DNA of 64,000 nucleotides. Source: Syntrophaceae bacterium UBA2251. GTDB lineage: Bacteria > Desulfobacterota > Syntrophia > Syntrophales > UBA2251. The notes beneath the pieces were generated by a model. The model was not told the DNA's origin and searched no databases. It was given only the letters and a program-made list of their open reading frames with translations. The translations under genes and the position numbers were made by a program. How positions within the stretch are numbered: position 1 is the stretch's first letter; every line of letters begins with the position of its first letter. Shown piece by piece: positions 53,090 through 61,177 of this stretch. The stretch spans positions 21,265 through 85,264 of the forward strand of contig DDXV01000020.1 in NCBI GenBank assembly GCA_002347815.1, read 5' to 3'.

Positions 53090-53914
53090 ATGGAGATGGA
53101 TGAGATGAGGGACCGGTGCGTCGTGATCACCGGTGCGTCGTCGGGGATCGGGAAGGCGATTTCCGCCTGCTTCGCCCGGGAGGGGGCGCACCTGTGCCTG
53201 GGATCGCGGCCGGAGGAGGCCGCGGACTTGACGGCGTGGGCGCAGGAACTCGAACGGACCCATGCGATCCGGACATGGACCTTCCCCGTCGATCTCGCGC
53301 TTCCGGACGGGCCGGAACGCTTCCATGCCGCCGTCCGCGGGATCGGCCGCCCCGTCGACGTCTTTGTCAACAACGCCGGCGTTCTCTGGTACGGGTCGTT
53401 CGCCGCCCTGTCGCTCGAAAAACAGGTCGAGACCGTCCAGGTCAACGTTCTGGCCCACATGAAACTGATGCACCTCTTCCTCGCCGACATGCGGGAGCGC
53501 AGATCCGGGCGGATCTGGAACGTCTCGTCCGTCTCCGCCTTCCAGCCCTCCTGCCACCACGCCGTCTACGGGGCGACGAAGGCCTTCGTCCAGAGCCTGA
53601 GCGAGGCGGTGCACGAGGAACTGCGCGGGACGGGCGTGACGGTCTCGACCCTGAACCCGTCGTACACGGACACCGCCATGATCCACGGGGAGGGCTTTCC
53701 CCGGCGGCTCTGGTGGTTCGACGTCTCCGGCGTCCGGACGGCGGAGGAAACGGCCCGGATCGGCTACCGCGCCTTCAAGCGGGGCAAGGGGCTGTGCATC
53801 ACCGGCTGGCAGAACCGCCTGATCCACACCCTGCTTCTGCGGCTGACGCCGCGCAAGCTCATGGCGGCGATCTCCTACTGGGTCCTCCAGGCCAAACCCT
53901 CTCCGAGGGACTGA
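53090..53914 (+). CDS. Short-chain dehydrogenase/reductase
   Basis: 274-aa classical SDR. Cofactor motif VITGASSGIGKAIS (about residues 12-25), NNAG at about 94-97, catalytic S in NVSSVSAF (about 142-149), and YGATK (Y159-x3-K163 approximately). The C-terminal part resembles the LNPSYTDTAM pattern of DltE/SDR lipid-type members. Likely reduces or oxidises a lipid or acyl intermediate. Last gene of the plus-strand set before the acyl-CoA ligase. Confidence 0.88.
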   Translation: MEMDEMRDRCVVITGASSGIGKAISACFAREGAHLCLGSRPEEAADLTAWAQELERTHAIRTWTFPVDLALPDGPERFHAAVRGIGRPVDVFVNNAGVLWYGSFAALSLEKQVETVQVNVLAHMKLMHLFLADMRERRSGRIWNVSSVSAFQPSCHHAVYGATKAFVQSLSEAVHEELRGTGVTVSTLNPSYTDTAMIHGEGFPRRLWWFDVSGVRTAEETARIGYRAFKRGKGLCITGWQNRLIHTLLLRLTPRKLMAAISYWVLQAKPSPRD

Positions 53915-54325
53915 CGATCCGGGTCTTGGGGCGATCACGTTCCCGCGGCCGCGAGTCCCTTTCTGCTTCCGTGTCACTTTTTTGTCCCCGCCGGTGCCGA
54001 GCCTTACTGAACGCGCGACGCACCGTTCCAGCGGGGGAGCGGCGGAAGATTCCGGCATCTTCCGCGCCGATGCGTTCGGCGTGAAGGAGTCCCCTTCGGG
54101 CCAGGTATTCCCGCATAAATAAAGTCAGCAAAATCCAGCATAATCAATATTTCTTGACATTTATACCGCATTATCATATGCGAGCGGCGGCAAGAGGATG
54201 ACCGGCGGTCAGGGCGGGGGTGTGCGTTTCCCGGATCCCGCCGACGTCTCGACGGCGGACCGGACGGAGCCTCCGCGGGGCGGCGCACCGTTTGGTCGCA
54301 TCGATTTCGTGTAGGAGGAAAAGGC
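53915..54325. other. Intergenic region before acyl-CoA ligase with promoter
   Basis: No gene is supported here. The region is first GC-rich, with the inverted element TTCCCGCGG-CCGCGAG near 53939-53955, and then AT-rich at 54110-54180 where a promoter-like sequence sits (listed separately). Confidence 0.45.
54154..54182 (+). promoter_or_regulatory. Candidate sigma-70 promoter of the acyl-CoA ligase gene
   Basis: A perfect -35 hexamer TTGACA (54154-54159) is followed after 17 bases by TATGCG (54177-54182), a weak -10. It lies in a locally AT-rich stretch about 145 bases before the ATG. Strand and spacing are right; the -10 is poor, so this is a candidate only. Confidence 0.45.
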
Positions 54326-56119
54326 ATGCAATACAAGCTCGACCAGCCGGACAATTTGATCGGATTTCTGGAGGACAGCGTGGCGCGCTTTCCCGAACGG
54401 CCCCTGTTCGGCACACGGACGCCCGAGGGGGAGTACGAATGGATCACCTACCGTGATTTCGGACGCCGCGTGAACAACCTGCGCGGCGGGCTCGCCGCGA
54501 TCGGCGTCGGAAAGGGCGATATGGTCGGCATCATCGCGAACAACCGGGTGGAGTGGGCCGCGGCCTCCTTCGCCACCCACGGCCTGAACGCCCGCTTCGT
54601 GCCCATGTACGAGCAGGAGCTCCTCCATGTCTGGGAGTACATCATCCGGGACAGCGGGATCAAGGTCCTGTTCGTCTCGAAACCCGCCATCCTGGAGCAG
54701 GTCCGGGAATTTCCCGCCCGGATCGACACGTTGAAGAAGATCGTCCTGATCGAGGGCGAGGGGCCGGATACGATGGCGGCGCTGGAAAAAACGGGCGAGA
54801 AACATCCGGTGCCCGCGGTCCGGCCCGCGGCCGACGACATCGCCACGCTGATCTACACCTCCGGCACGACGGGCGACCCCAAGGGGGTGCTCCTGTCCCA
54901 CGGCAACTGGACCCACAATTCCCATTGCCGCGTCAAGCGCTATCCGGGCTATGACGAGAACGACCGCGTGCTGTCCATCCTGCCCTGGGCCCACACCTAC
55001 GGTCAGGGGGAGATGCACACCTTCCTGCAGATCGGGGCCTCGATTGCCCTGATGGGGAGCACCGCGACCCTGGCCGGGGACATGGCCAAAACCCGCCCGA
55101 CCTTCATCGTCGCCGTGCCGAGGGTCTTCAACAAGATCTACGAGGGGCTCTGGGCGAAGATGGACGCCACCGGCGGTCTGGCCCGGAAGCTCTTCGTCAT
55201 GGGGGTCGAGGCCGGCAAGAAACGGCGGGCGCTGGCCGAAAAGGGGCGGCCGGATTTTCTCACCAACCTCAAATTCCGGATCGCCGACCGGGTCGTCTTC
55301 GCGAAGATCCGCGAGCGCTTCGGCGGGCGGCTGCGCGCCGCGATGACGGCGAGCGCCATGATGAACATGGAGATCCTCCTGTTCTTCCTCGACCTCGGGA
55401 TTCCGGTCTACGACTGTTACGGCATGACGGAGACCTCGCCGGCCATCGCCGTCAACGGCCCGGCCGCCTGGCGGATCGGCAGCGTCGGCAAGCCCATCGA
55501 GCAGGTCCGGGTCGTCATCGATTCGTCGGTTGTGGAAGAGGGGGCCCAGGACGGTGAAATCGTCTGCTACGGACCGAACGTAATGAAGGGCTACCACAAC
55601 AAGCCCGAGCAGACGAAGGAGGTCATGACGGAGGACGGCGGCATCCGCACCGGCGACCGCGGCCGCCTCGACAAGGACGGCTTCCTCTTCATCACCGGCC
55701 GGATCAAGGAGCAGTTCAAGCTGGAGAACGGGAAGTTCGTCTTCCCCGCCGCCCTCGAGGAGGACATCATGCTCCTGCCCTCGATCGACAACGTCATGGT
55801 GTACGGCGAGAACCGGCTGTACACGATCGCGCTGGTTGTTCCGAGCTTCTTCGCGCTGGAGCGGTTCGCGGAGGCGCACGGCCTGCCGACGGACGTCAAG
55901 GCCCTGATCGCGCGGGACGACGTGCGGGAAATGACTGCCCGGGAGATCCAGGACGGCCTGAAGGGAAAGTTCGGCGGCTACGAGATTCCGAAGAAGGTCA
56001 TCCTCCTGACCGAGGGCTTTTCCCTGGAGAACGGGACGCTGACCCAGACGATGAAGCTCAAGCGCCGCGTCGTCCTCAAGAAGTACGAAGACCTCATCGA
56101 AGCAGCGTACAACAAATAA
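54326..56119 (+). CDS. Long-chain acyl-CoA synthetase (AMP-binding)
   Basis: 597 aa from ATG 54326 behind AGGAGG (54313-54318). AMP-binding core motif YTSGTTGDPKGVLLSH (about residues 174-189), the YDCYGMTETSPAIA substrate/adenylate motif, and GDRGRLDKDGFLFITGRIKEQFKLENGK in pieces (A8 and A9) identify a fatty-acid-activating enzyme of the long-chain type. It converts a free acid, ATP and CoA to acyl-CoA. Its minus-strand neighbours are convergent flavin and redox genes, suggesting a shared lipid theme. Confidence 0.9.
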   Translation: MQYKLDQPDNLIGFLEDSVARFPERPLFGTRTPEGEYEWITYRDFGRRVNNLRGGLAAIGVGKGDMVGIIANNRVEWAAASFATHGLNARFVPMYEQELLHVWEYIIRDSGIKVLFVSKPAILEQVREFPARIDTLKKIVLIEGEGPDTMAALEKTGEKHPVPAVRPAADDIATLIYTSGTTGDPKGVLLSHGNWTHNSHCRVKRYPGYDENDRVLSILPWAHTYGQGEMHTFLQIGASIALMGSTATLAGDMAKTRPTFIVAVPRVFNKIYEGLWAKMDATGGLARKLFVMGVEAGKKRRALAEKGRPDFLTNLKFRIADRVVFAKIRERFGGRLRAAMTASAMMNMEILLFFLDLGIPVYDCYGMTETSPAIAVNGPAAWRIGSVGKPIEQVRVVIDSSVVEEGAQDGEIVCYGPNVMKGYHNKPEQTKEVMTEDGGIRTGDRGRLDKDGFLFITGRIKEQFKLENGKFVFPAALEEDIMLLPSIDNVMVYGENRLYTIALVVPSFFALERFAEAHGLPTDVKALIARDDVREMTAREIQDGLKGKFGGYEIPKKVILLTEGFSLENGTLTQTMKLKRRVVLKKYEDLIEAAYNK

Positions 56120-56208
56120 TGGCGAACGGCCCGATCGGCTTCTCGGACGGTCGGCCACGGGTCTCGGGCGGATGCCGGTTGTACGCCTTTTTCAGGCGCG
56201 TCCGGCGT

Positions 56209-57339
56209 TCAAGTCCGTTCCGCGAGGCCGTCGGGCGCCGTCTCCCGGCGGAACAGCCATTTCAGCGTGGCATAGGCGAGCGCGGGGTGGCGCAGGGCGG
56301 TTCGGACGCGGCGGAGGTTGCTTTGGGAGGCGACGCCGCCGAGCAGGGCGTCGAAGGCGTCGAAGTCGAGCGTCCGCATCTTCCGGATGGCCAGGGCCTC
56401 GACGGCCAGTTTCCTCCGGACGCACCCCATCAGTCGCGGCCGGTAGCGTTCGGCTCCGGGCGCGCCGTCCGCGAGGGCCTCGACGGCCAGCACGCCGCTC
56501 AGGCAGGCCAGGTCGATGCCCCCGCCGTGAAGGGGCGAGGTCAGCCCCGCCGCATCCCCCGCCAGGAGGATCCGGTCGTAGAGCAGGCATGGCAGGATCC
56601 GTCCCGGCACGATGCCGCCGCCGGTCTTCAGAATCTCCGTCCCCGCCAGGCCTTCCGCCTGGAGGAAGTCCGCCAGAAGCGTCTTTAAGTCCGGATCGCC
56701 GCCGCGGCGGGGACCCCGCATCGTGTAGATGACCCCGCAATTGGCCCGGCGGGCGTCCTTCGGGAAGATCCAGGCATAGCCCGGCTGGCGTTCCGGGGGC
56801 AGGTCGGGGATGAAGCCGACCGCGATCCGGGGCCAGAGGGCGGAAAAGTCGCCCCGGAGCACCGCCTGATAGGCCACGAGGCCGTCCTCGAGATAACGGC
56901 CGGAGAATCCGTACGCCCGGGAAGTGACCGAGGGCGCGCCGCTCGCGTCGATGATCCAGTCGTAATCGCGTTGCATCCGCCGAAGGCGTCCGGGGTCGAT
57001 TTTCGTCTGCACCTCCAGGCGCACGCCGCGGGCGGCGGCGGCCTCCGCGAGTCCCTCCTGCCAGCTCCCGCGGTCCATCATCCAGAGTTTCCGGTAGCGG
57101 CCGATCGCCAGCGTGTGGCGCTCTCGGCCGTTGAGGACGACCTCCTCCACGGGGTGGAGCAGGCCCCGTCCGGGCCGGCTCATGATCCCCAGGGAATCGA
57201 AGATGCACTCCCCGCAGACGATGCCCTCCCCGATGGCGCGCTTTTCGAACAGATCCGTCCGGAAACCCCGTTCCGCCGCGGCCAGCGCCGCGTAGAGACC
57301 GGCGGGACCGGCGCCGATGATGGCGATCTTCATGGTCAT
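56209..57339 (-). CDS. Geranylgeranyl reductase family FAD protein
   Basis: 376 aa, start ATG 57339 (or 57333). N-terminal FAD motif IIGAGPAGLYAALAAAE (about residues 7-23), a PGYAWIFPK motif (about 219-227) typical of the geranylgeranyl-reductase family and ILLAGDAAGLTSPLHGGGI (GD motif, about 274-292). Members reduce isoprenoid double bonds of lipids, quinones or chlorophyll side chains. The ATG overlaps the upstream MBL gene stop (ATGA), indicating co-translation. Exact substrate not readable. Confidence 0.85.
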   Translation of the reverse strand: MTMKIAIIGAGPAGLYAALAAAERGFRTDLFEKRAIGEGIVCGECIFDSLGIMSRPGRGLLHPVEEVVLNGRERHTLAIGRYRKLWMMDRGSWQEGLAEAAAARGVRLEVQTKIDPGRLRRMQRDYDWIIDASGAPSVTSRAYGFSGRYLEDGLVAYQAVLRGDFSALWPRIAVGFIPDLPPERQPGYAWIFPKDARRANCGVIYTMRGPRRGGDPDLKTLLADFLQAEGLAGTEILKTGGGIVPGRILPCLLYDRILLAGDAAGLTSPLHGGGIDLACLSGVLAVEALADGAPGAERYRPRLMGCVRRKLAVEALAIRKMRTLDFDAFDALLGGVASQSNLRRVRTALRHPALAYATLKWLFRRETAPDGLAERT

Positions 57340-58235
57340 TCCCGGCTGCGGCGCAGCAGGAGGGCGCAGCACAACAGGATGTTCTCCTCGGAGTAGAGGG
57401 CGAGTTCCTCGCGGTAGAATTCGGTGAAGAGGTCCCGGACGATGGCCTCGTCGGGTCGTTCGTCCCGGCGGAGACGGTCCCGCACGGCGACCGCGCCCTC
57501 GCGGGCGGCGCCGAAGGCCGCGTCCGCCGCCGCCCCGGTCAGCGCCCCCTGGTGTGCAAGCCCCAGGATACGCGGCTTGAGGGCCGCCATCCGGTCGATC
57601 GTCGCGAGATAGTCGGCGAATCCCGTGAAGAAGATGGGGAAGAAACCGCGGTCGAGGTAGCGATAGCCCAGGCTGTCGGAGGCGATCAGGGTCTCGCGCT
57701 CGGGGATGTGGACGGCGAGGTTCCCCGGGGCGTGACCTTTCGCCTCGAGAAAGCGGAGCGTCACCCCGCCCAGATCCAGGACATCCCCGTCGCGCATGAC
57801 CTCGGATCCCGCCAGCGTCGGCGGCGCCGCCAGCGGCGGCCGGCGCACCGTCACGCCCCGGGCGGCGAGAAACGCCGATATGTAGCGGTCGTCGTTGACC
57901 AAGAGCGCCCCGGTCCGGGGATGGGCGCAGAAGGCCTCCGCGCCCGGCCCGGCGATCACCCGCGCGGCGGGGAACGCCTCCCGCAGGGCCGGCAGGCCGT
58001 TGAGGTGGTCGCCGTGGGGATGCGTGACGACCAGGACATCCGGCCGGACGCCGAGGGTTTCGAGCTGACCGATCACGAGGTCCGCCGTGGCCGACACCCC
58101 CGCCTCGATCAGGGCCGCGCCGGCCGTTCCCCGGACGAGATAGAGATTGAAGAAGGGATGCCCCAGGATCCACAGGCCGTCGGCCAGACCGCCCGGCATC
58201 CCGCCCTCCGTCGTTGCCTTCCGCATTTTGCCCAC
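57336..58235 (-). CDS. MBL-fold metallo-hydrolase
   Basis: 299 aa with the metal-binding motif THPHGDHLNGLPAL (about residues 75-88), later ligands in KGHAPGNLAVH and a C-terminal histidine in LAHQGAL. It resembles glyoxalase II-like or general hydrolytic MBL proteins; the position between two lipid redox flavoproteins suggests a thioester or ester hydrolase. Substrate unknown. The C-terminal 80 residues carry no recognised domain. Confidence 0.8.
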   Translation of the reverse strand: MGKMRKATTEGGMPGGLADGLWILGHPFFNLYLVRGTAGAALIEAGVSATADLVIGQLETLGVRPDVLVVTHPHGDHLNGLPALREAFPAARVIAGPGAEAFCAHPRTGALLVNDDRYISAFLAARGVTVRRPPLAAPPTLAGSEVMRDGDVLDLGGVTLRFLEAKGHAPGNLAVHIPERETLIASDSLGYRYLDRGFFPIFFTGFADYLATIDRMAALKPRILGLAHQGALTGAAADAAFGAAREGAVAVRDRLRRDERPDEAIVRDLFTEFYREELALYSEENILLCCALLLRRSRE

Positions 58236-58251
58236 CCTCCGCCAGCCGTCT

Positions 58252-59412
58252 TTAAATCATGATCTCCAGATCCTCCAGGGGATAGGCCATGCAGGAGTGG
58301 ATGTAGCCGAACTGGCGGTCCGATTTGCGCAGCAGGACCCCTGCCGGCTGGAAGACCCGGCCGCTCAGAAGCTTCACCCGGCAGAGGCTGCACTCGCCGG
58401 ACCGGCACTGGGACGGGACGACGATGCCGGCGCGCTCCAGGGCGACGAGGAGAGGCTCGTTCGCCCGGGCGGGGATCGTCCGCTTCCCGCGGATCGCCGC
58501 CTGGAACACGTGGTCGGGGGCGACCTCCGCGGGCCAGGCCGGGTCGTCCGCCACGCGCTTCGGCGGGCCGAACATCTCCCGGCGCACCCAGCGCGGCGGG
58601 ATGGCCAGCTTTTCGATCTCCGGCAGGCAGAAGGCGTACATCTCGGCAGGTCCGCACAGGTAGAAGGTCCGGCCGTCCACGCTGCCCAGGACGTCCCGGA
58701 TCAGTTCGGCGGTGAGAAAGCCGGTCCGTTCCCGGCAGCCCGCCCGCGGCTCGGAGATGACCGGGACGTAGCGGATGTTTTCGTGTTGTGCCGAGATCTT
58801 TCGAAGTTCGTCGGCGAAGATGATGTCGTCCTCGCTCCGGCTCCCGTAAAGGAGCGTCAGCCGCCGGTCGAGGCCCGTTTCGGCGATTTCGCGGATCATG
58901 CTCATGAAAGGGGTGATGCCGCTCCCCCCCGCGAGACAGACCATGTCCGGGCTGTGGAAGAGGGGATTGAAATGGAAGGTTCCCGCCGGGGAAGTGCTCG
59001 TCAGGACATCCCCCACGCGGGTCCCGTCGAGCAGGACCTCCGAGACGAAGCCGTCCGCGACCCGCCGGACGGTGATGTCGTAATAGGCCCGCTGGCGCGG
59101 GGACGAGGAGAGGCTGTAGGGCCGGCTGGTCCGGACGCCGCCCGCCTCCACGAAGACATTGATGTACTGCCCGGCCTGGAAGGGAGGCAGATCCCCGTCG
59201 GCGGCCACGAGCCGGAGCGTCCGGGCCGACGGCGTTTCGTCGAGGATCTCGTTCACCCGGAGGGTGAGCCGGGCGGGGTGCAGCCGGTTGACGGCCACCG
59301 CCACCTGTCCCTTGCGGGCGACGTAGTCGACGCCGTACTTGCGGCTGACGGCGATCTCCTGCTGAAGCGTCTCGTAGCCGTCGATCTCCTGAAGGAAGTT
59401 TTTTGCACTCAT
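58252..59412 (-). CDS. Ferredoxin reductase-type flavoprotein with C-terminal 2Fe-2S domain
   Basis: 386 aa. An FAD-binding FNR domain (TSRPYSLSSSP, about residues 111-121), an NAD(P) domain (LAGGSGITPFMSMI, about 191-204, and YLCGPAEMY, about 256-264) and a C-terminal plant-type 2Fe-2S ferredoxin (CRSGECSLC... SCMAYP). It is an NAD(P)H-driven electron source of class PaaE/Hcr type. It lies 9 bases behind the CrtI-like gene and would pass electrons to it or to a partner oxygenase or desaturase. Confidence 0.88.
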   Translation of the reverse strand: MSAKNFLQEIDGYETLQQEIAVSRKYGVDYVARKGQVAVAVNRLHPARLTLRVNEILDETPSARTLRLVAADGDLPPFQAGQYINVFVEAGGVRTSRPYSLSSSPRQRAYYDITVRRVADGFVSEVLLDGTRVGDVLTSTSPAGTFHFNPLFHSPDMVCLAGGSGITPFMSMIREIAETGLDRRLTLLYGSRSEDDIIFADELRKISAQHENIRYVPVISEPRAGCRERTGFLTAELIRDVLGSVDGRTFYLCGPAEMYAFCLPEIEKLAIPPRWVRREMFGPPKRVADDPAWPAEVAPDHVFQAAIRGKRTIPARANEPLLVALERAGIVVPSQCRSGECSLCRVKLLSGRVFQPAGVLLRKSDRQFGYIHSCMAYPLEDLEIMI

Positions 59413-59421
59413 GGCGTCACC

Positions 59422-60918
59422 TCACTTTCTGCGAATGGTTTTGAGGGCGGCGCGGCCGGTTGAGGCCCCGGCCATCAGGGTGGGCTGGAAGCCGCCCTCC
59501 GCTGCCCACGCCCCGGCGAGAAAGAGGCCGGGGAGCGCCGGTTTGATCGGCTGGAAGATCCGGCTGTCTTTGGCGTACTGGTCGAATCCGTAGATCGCCC
59601 CGCCGGGATGGTTCAGGTAGCGCATGTGGGTGAGCGGCGTGGAGACCTCGATCTCCTCGATGTGCGACCGGAACCCGGGATACTGGGCCTCGGCGATGGC
59701 GAGGAGGCCCTCGGCGTAGCGGTACTTCTCCCGCGCGTAGCGTTCCGGCGGAATGGCGAGCCACGGGTCGGCGTACTTCAGGTCCACGATCGCGATCTGC
59801 GAGGTCCCCGGGGGGGACGCCTCGGGGTTGGAAATGTTGAAGCAGGTGAGCAGCACCATCCCCGGGGGTTCGTCGAGGGTCCGGTACTGGGCGTAGGCGC
59901 GTTCCATGTCCGCGTGGGTGCACAGAAAGTTCGTCTCCTCCCGGATGCCCAAGGCCTCTGGCGGGCAGTCGAGTCCGATGTAGAGGCAGACGACCGACGG
60001 CCCCACGGTCATGCCGCTCATCGTTTCGAGCGGCGCCGCCGGGCAGTCCTTCCGATCGATCAACTCCGTGAAGGTGGTGAGCGCCGAGGCGTTGGCGATG
60101 ATGCATCCGGTCGCGACCGCCTCGCCGTCCGCAGTGACGACGCCGGCGACCCGGCCGTCCGCCACGGTGATCTTCGCGGCCGCGCAGTTGAAGCGGACCT
60201 CGCCCCCGTTCCGGAGGAAGGCGTCGACGAGGGCGTTGGACAGCGCCTGCGAGCCGCCCTTGATGTGCCAGGGCTTGAATTCGATATAGGCGTAGAGGAT
60301 CCCGGCCAGGTCGCCGAAGGGGAGCTGCCGGGGCGGCACCCCGATATAGCACCAGTAGGCGCCCAGGGCCAGTTTCAGGAGCGGGTCCCGGAAATGCTCG
60401 TCGAGGACCTCCTGCGCGGGCTTGAGGGCGTACTGGAAGTAGAGCGGGTATTTTTCCCGGGAGACATCCGGGTCTCTCATGAAAAAGATGGCGATGAACT
60501 GGTTGAAGTAGTCGTAGACGAGGTCGAAGAAGGACCGGATCGCGGCCTCCTCCGCCGGGAAGCGCTCCGCCAGCGCACGGACGACGCCGTCGCGCGTGGT
60601 CGGCAGGGTGAGGTCGAGCGCCCCGGGGAGGGCGATCCGGTACATGTTCTCCATCTGAACAAACTCGACCTTGTCGAGGACGTCGAGCCCGTGCAGGGTC
60701 GCGCGCAGCGGCCCCGGCGCGGCTTCCGTCCCCAGACCGCTCAACTGGTGGAGGGCGACCTCGAACTCGAAGCGCCCGCGGCAGAAGCTCGTGGCGCATC
60801 CGCCCGGGACGTTGTGCCGCTCCAGGAGCAGGGTCTTCGCCCCGCCTTTAGCCAGGGCTGCGGCTGCGGCCAGGCCCCCGTTCCCCGCTCCGATGACAAC
60901 CGCATCATATTCGGTCAT
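59422..60918 (-). CDS. Phytoene dehydrogenase-like FAD oxidoreductase (CrtI/carotenoid saturase type)
   Basis: 498 aa. N-terminal FAD motif VIGAGNGGLAAAAALAKGG (about residues 8-26), the early GGCATSF motif, and a C-terminal FAD-closing block GLFLAGAWAAEGGFQPTL. Unlike a canonical desaturase, the C-terminal signature is somewhat divergent, so a saturase or other prenyl redox enzyme is possible. It begins the run of four minus-strand genes 60918-56209, each separated by 16 bases or less. Confidence 0.82.
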   Translation of the reverse strand: MTEYDAVVIGAGNGGLAAAAALAKGGAKTLLLERHNVPGGCATSFCRGRFEFEVALHQLSGLGTEAAPGPLRATLHGLDVLDKVEFVQMENMYRIALPGALDLTLPTTRDGVVRALAERFPAEEAAIRSFFDLVYDYFNQFIAIFFMRDPDVSREKYPLYFQYALKPAQEVLDEHFRDPLLKLALGAYWCYIGVPPRQLPFGDLAGILYAYIEFKPWHIKGGSQALSNALVDAFLRNGGEVRFNCAAAKITVADGRVAGVVTADGEAVATGCIIANASALTTFTELIDRKDCPAAPLETMSGMTVGPSVVCLYIGLDCPPEALGIREETNFLCTHADMERAYAQYRTLDEPPGMVLLTCFNISNPEASPPGTSQIAIVDLKYADPWLAIPPERYAREKYRYAEGLLAIAEAQYPGFRSHIEEIEVSTPLTHMRYLNHPGGAIYGFDQYAKDSRIFQPIKPALPGLFLAGAWAAEGGFQPTLMAGASTGRAALKTIRRK

Positions 60919-61177
60919 ACCTGTCTTCCCTTTCCTAAAAAATAGGGACAGCGCCCATTTTTCTTGTGCTTCGTTTCTCCCGCGCTCACGCGGGATCAGG
61001 CCCGTCCCGCCCTTTCATGGACACCGTGGCGGCGTCCGCCCTGTGCGCGTGCGGGATCCGGATTCCCGATGCGTGCAAAACCCGGGACGGCGCTTCGATG
61101 CCGCATCCGGTTTCGAGACGGTCTCCTGCCTCAACGCCGACGGTCAAAGCGGCCACCAGGATCCCCGTTGCGCGCCG
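60919..61177. other. Intergenic stretch before CrtI-like gene
   Basis: 259 bases without a convincing gene. A CCCGCG-CTCA-CGCGGG hairpin near 60988 has no T tract, so no terminator is called. Confidence 0.3.

Noticed and set aside
60980..61005. CCCGCG/CGCGGG hairpin as terminator
   Set aside because: No T tract follows on either strand.
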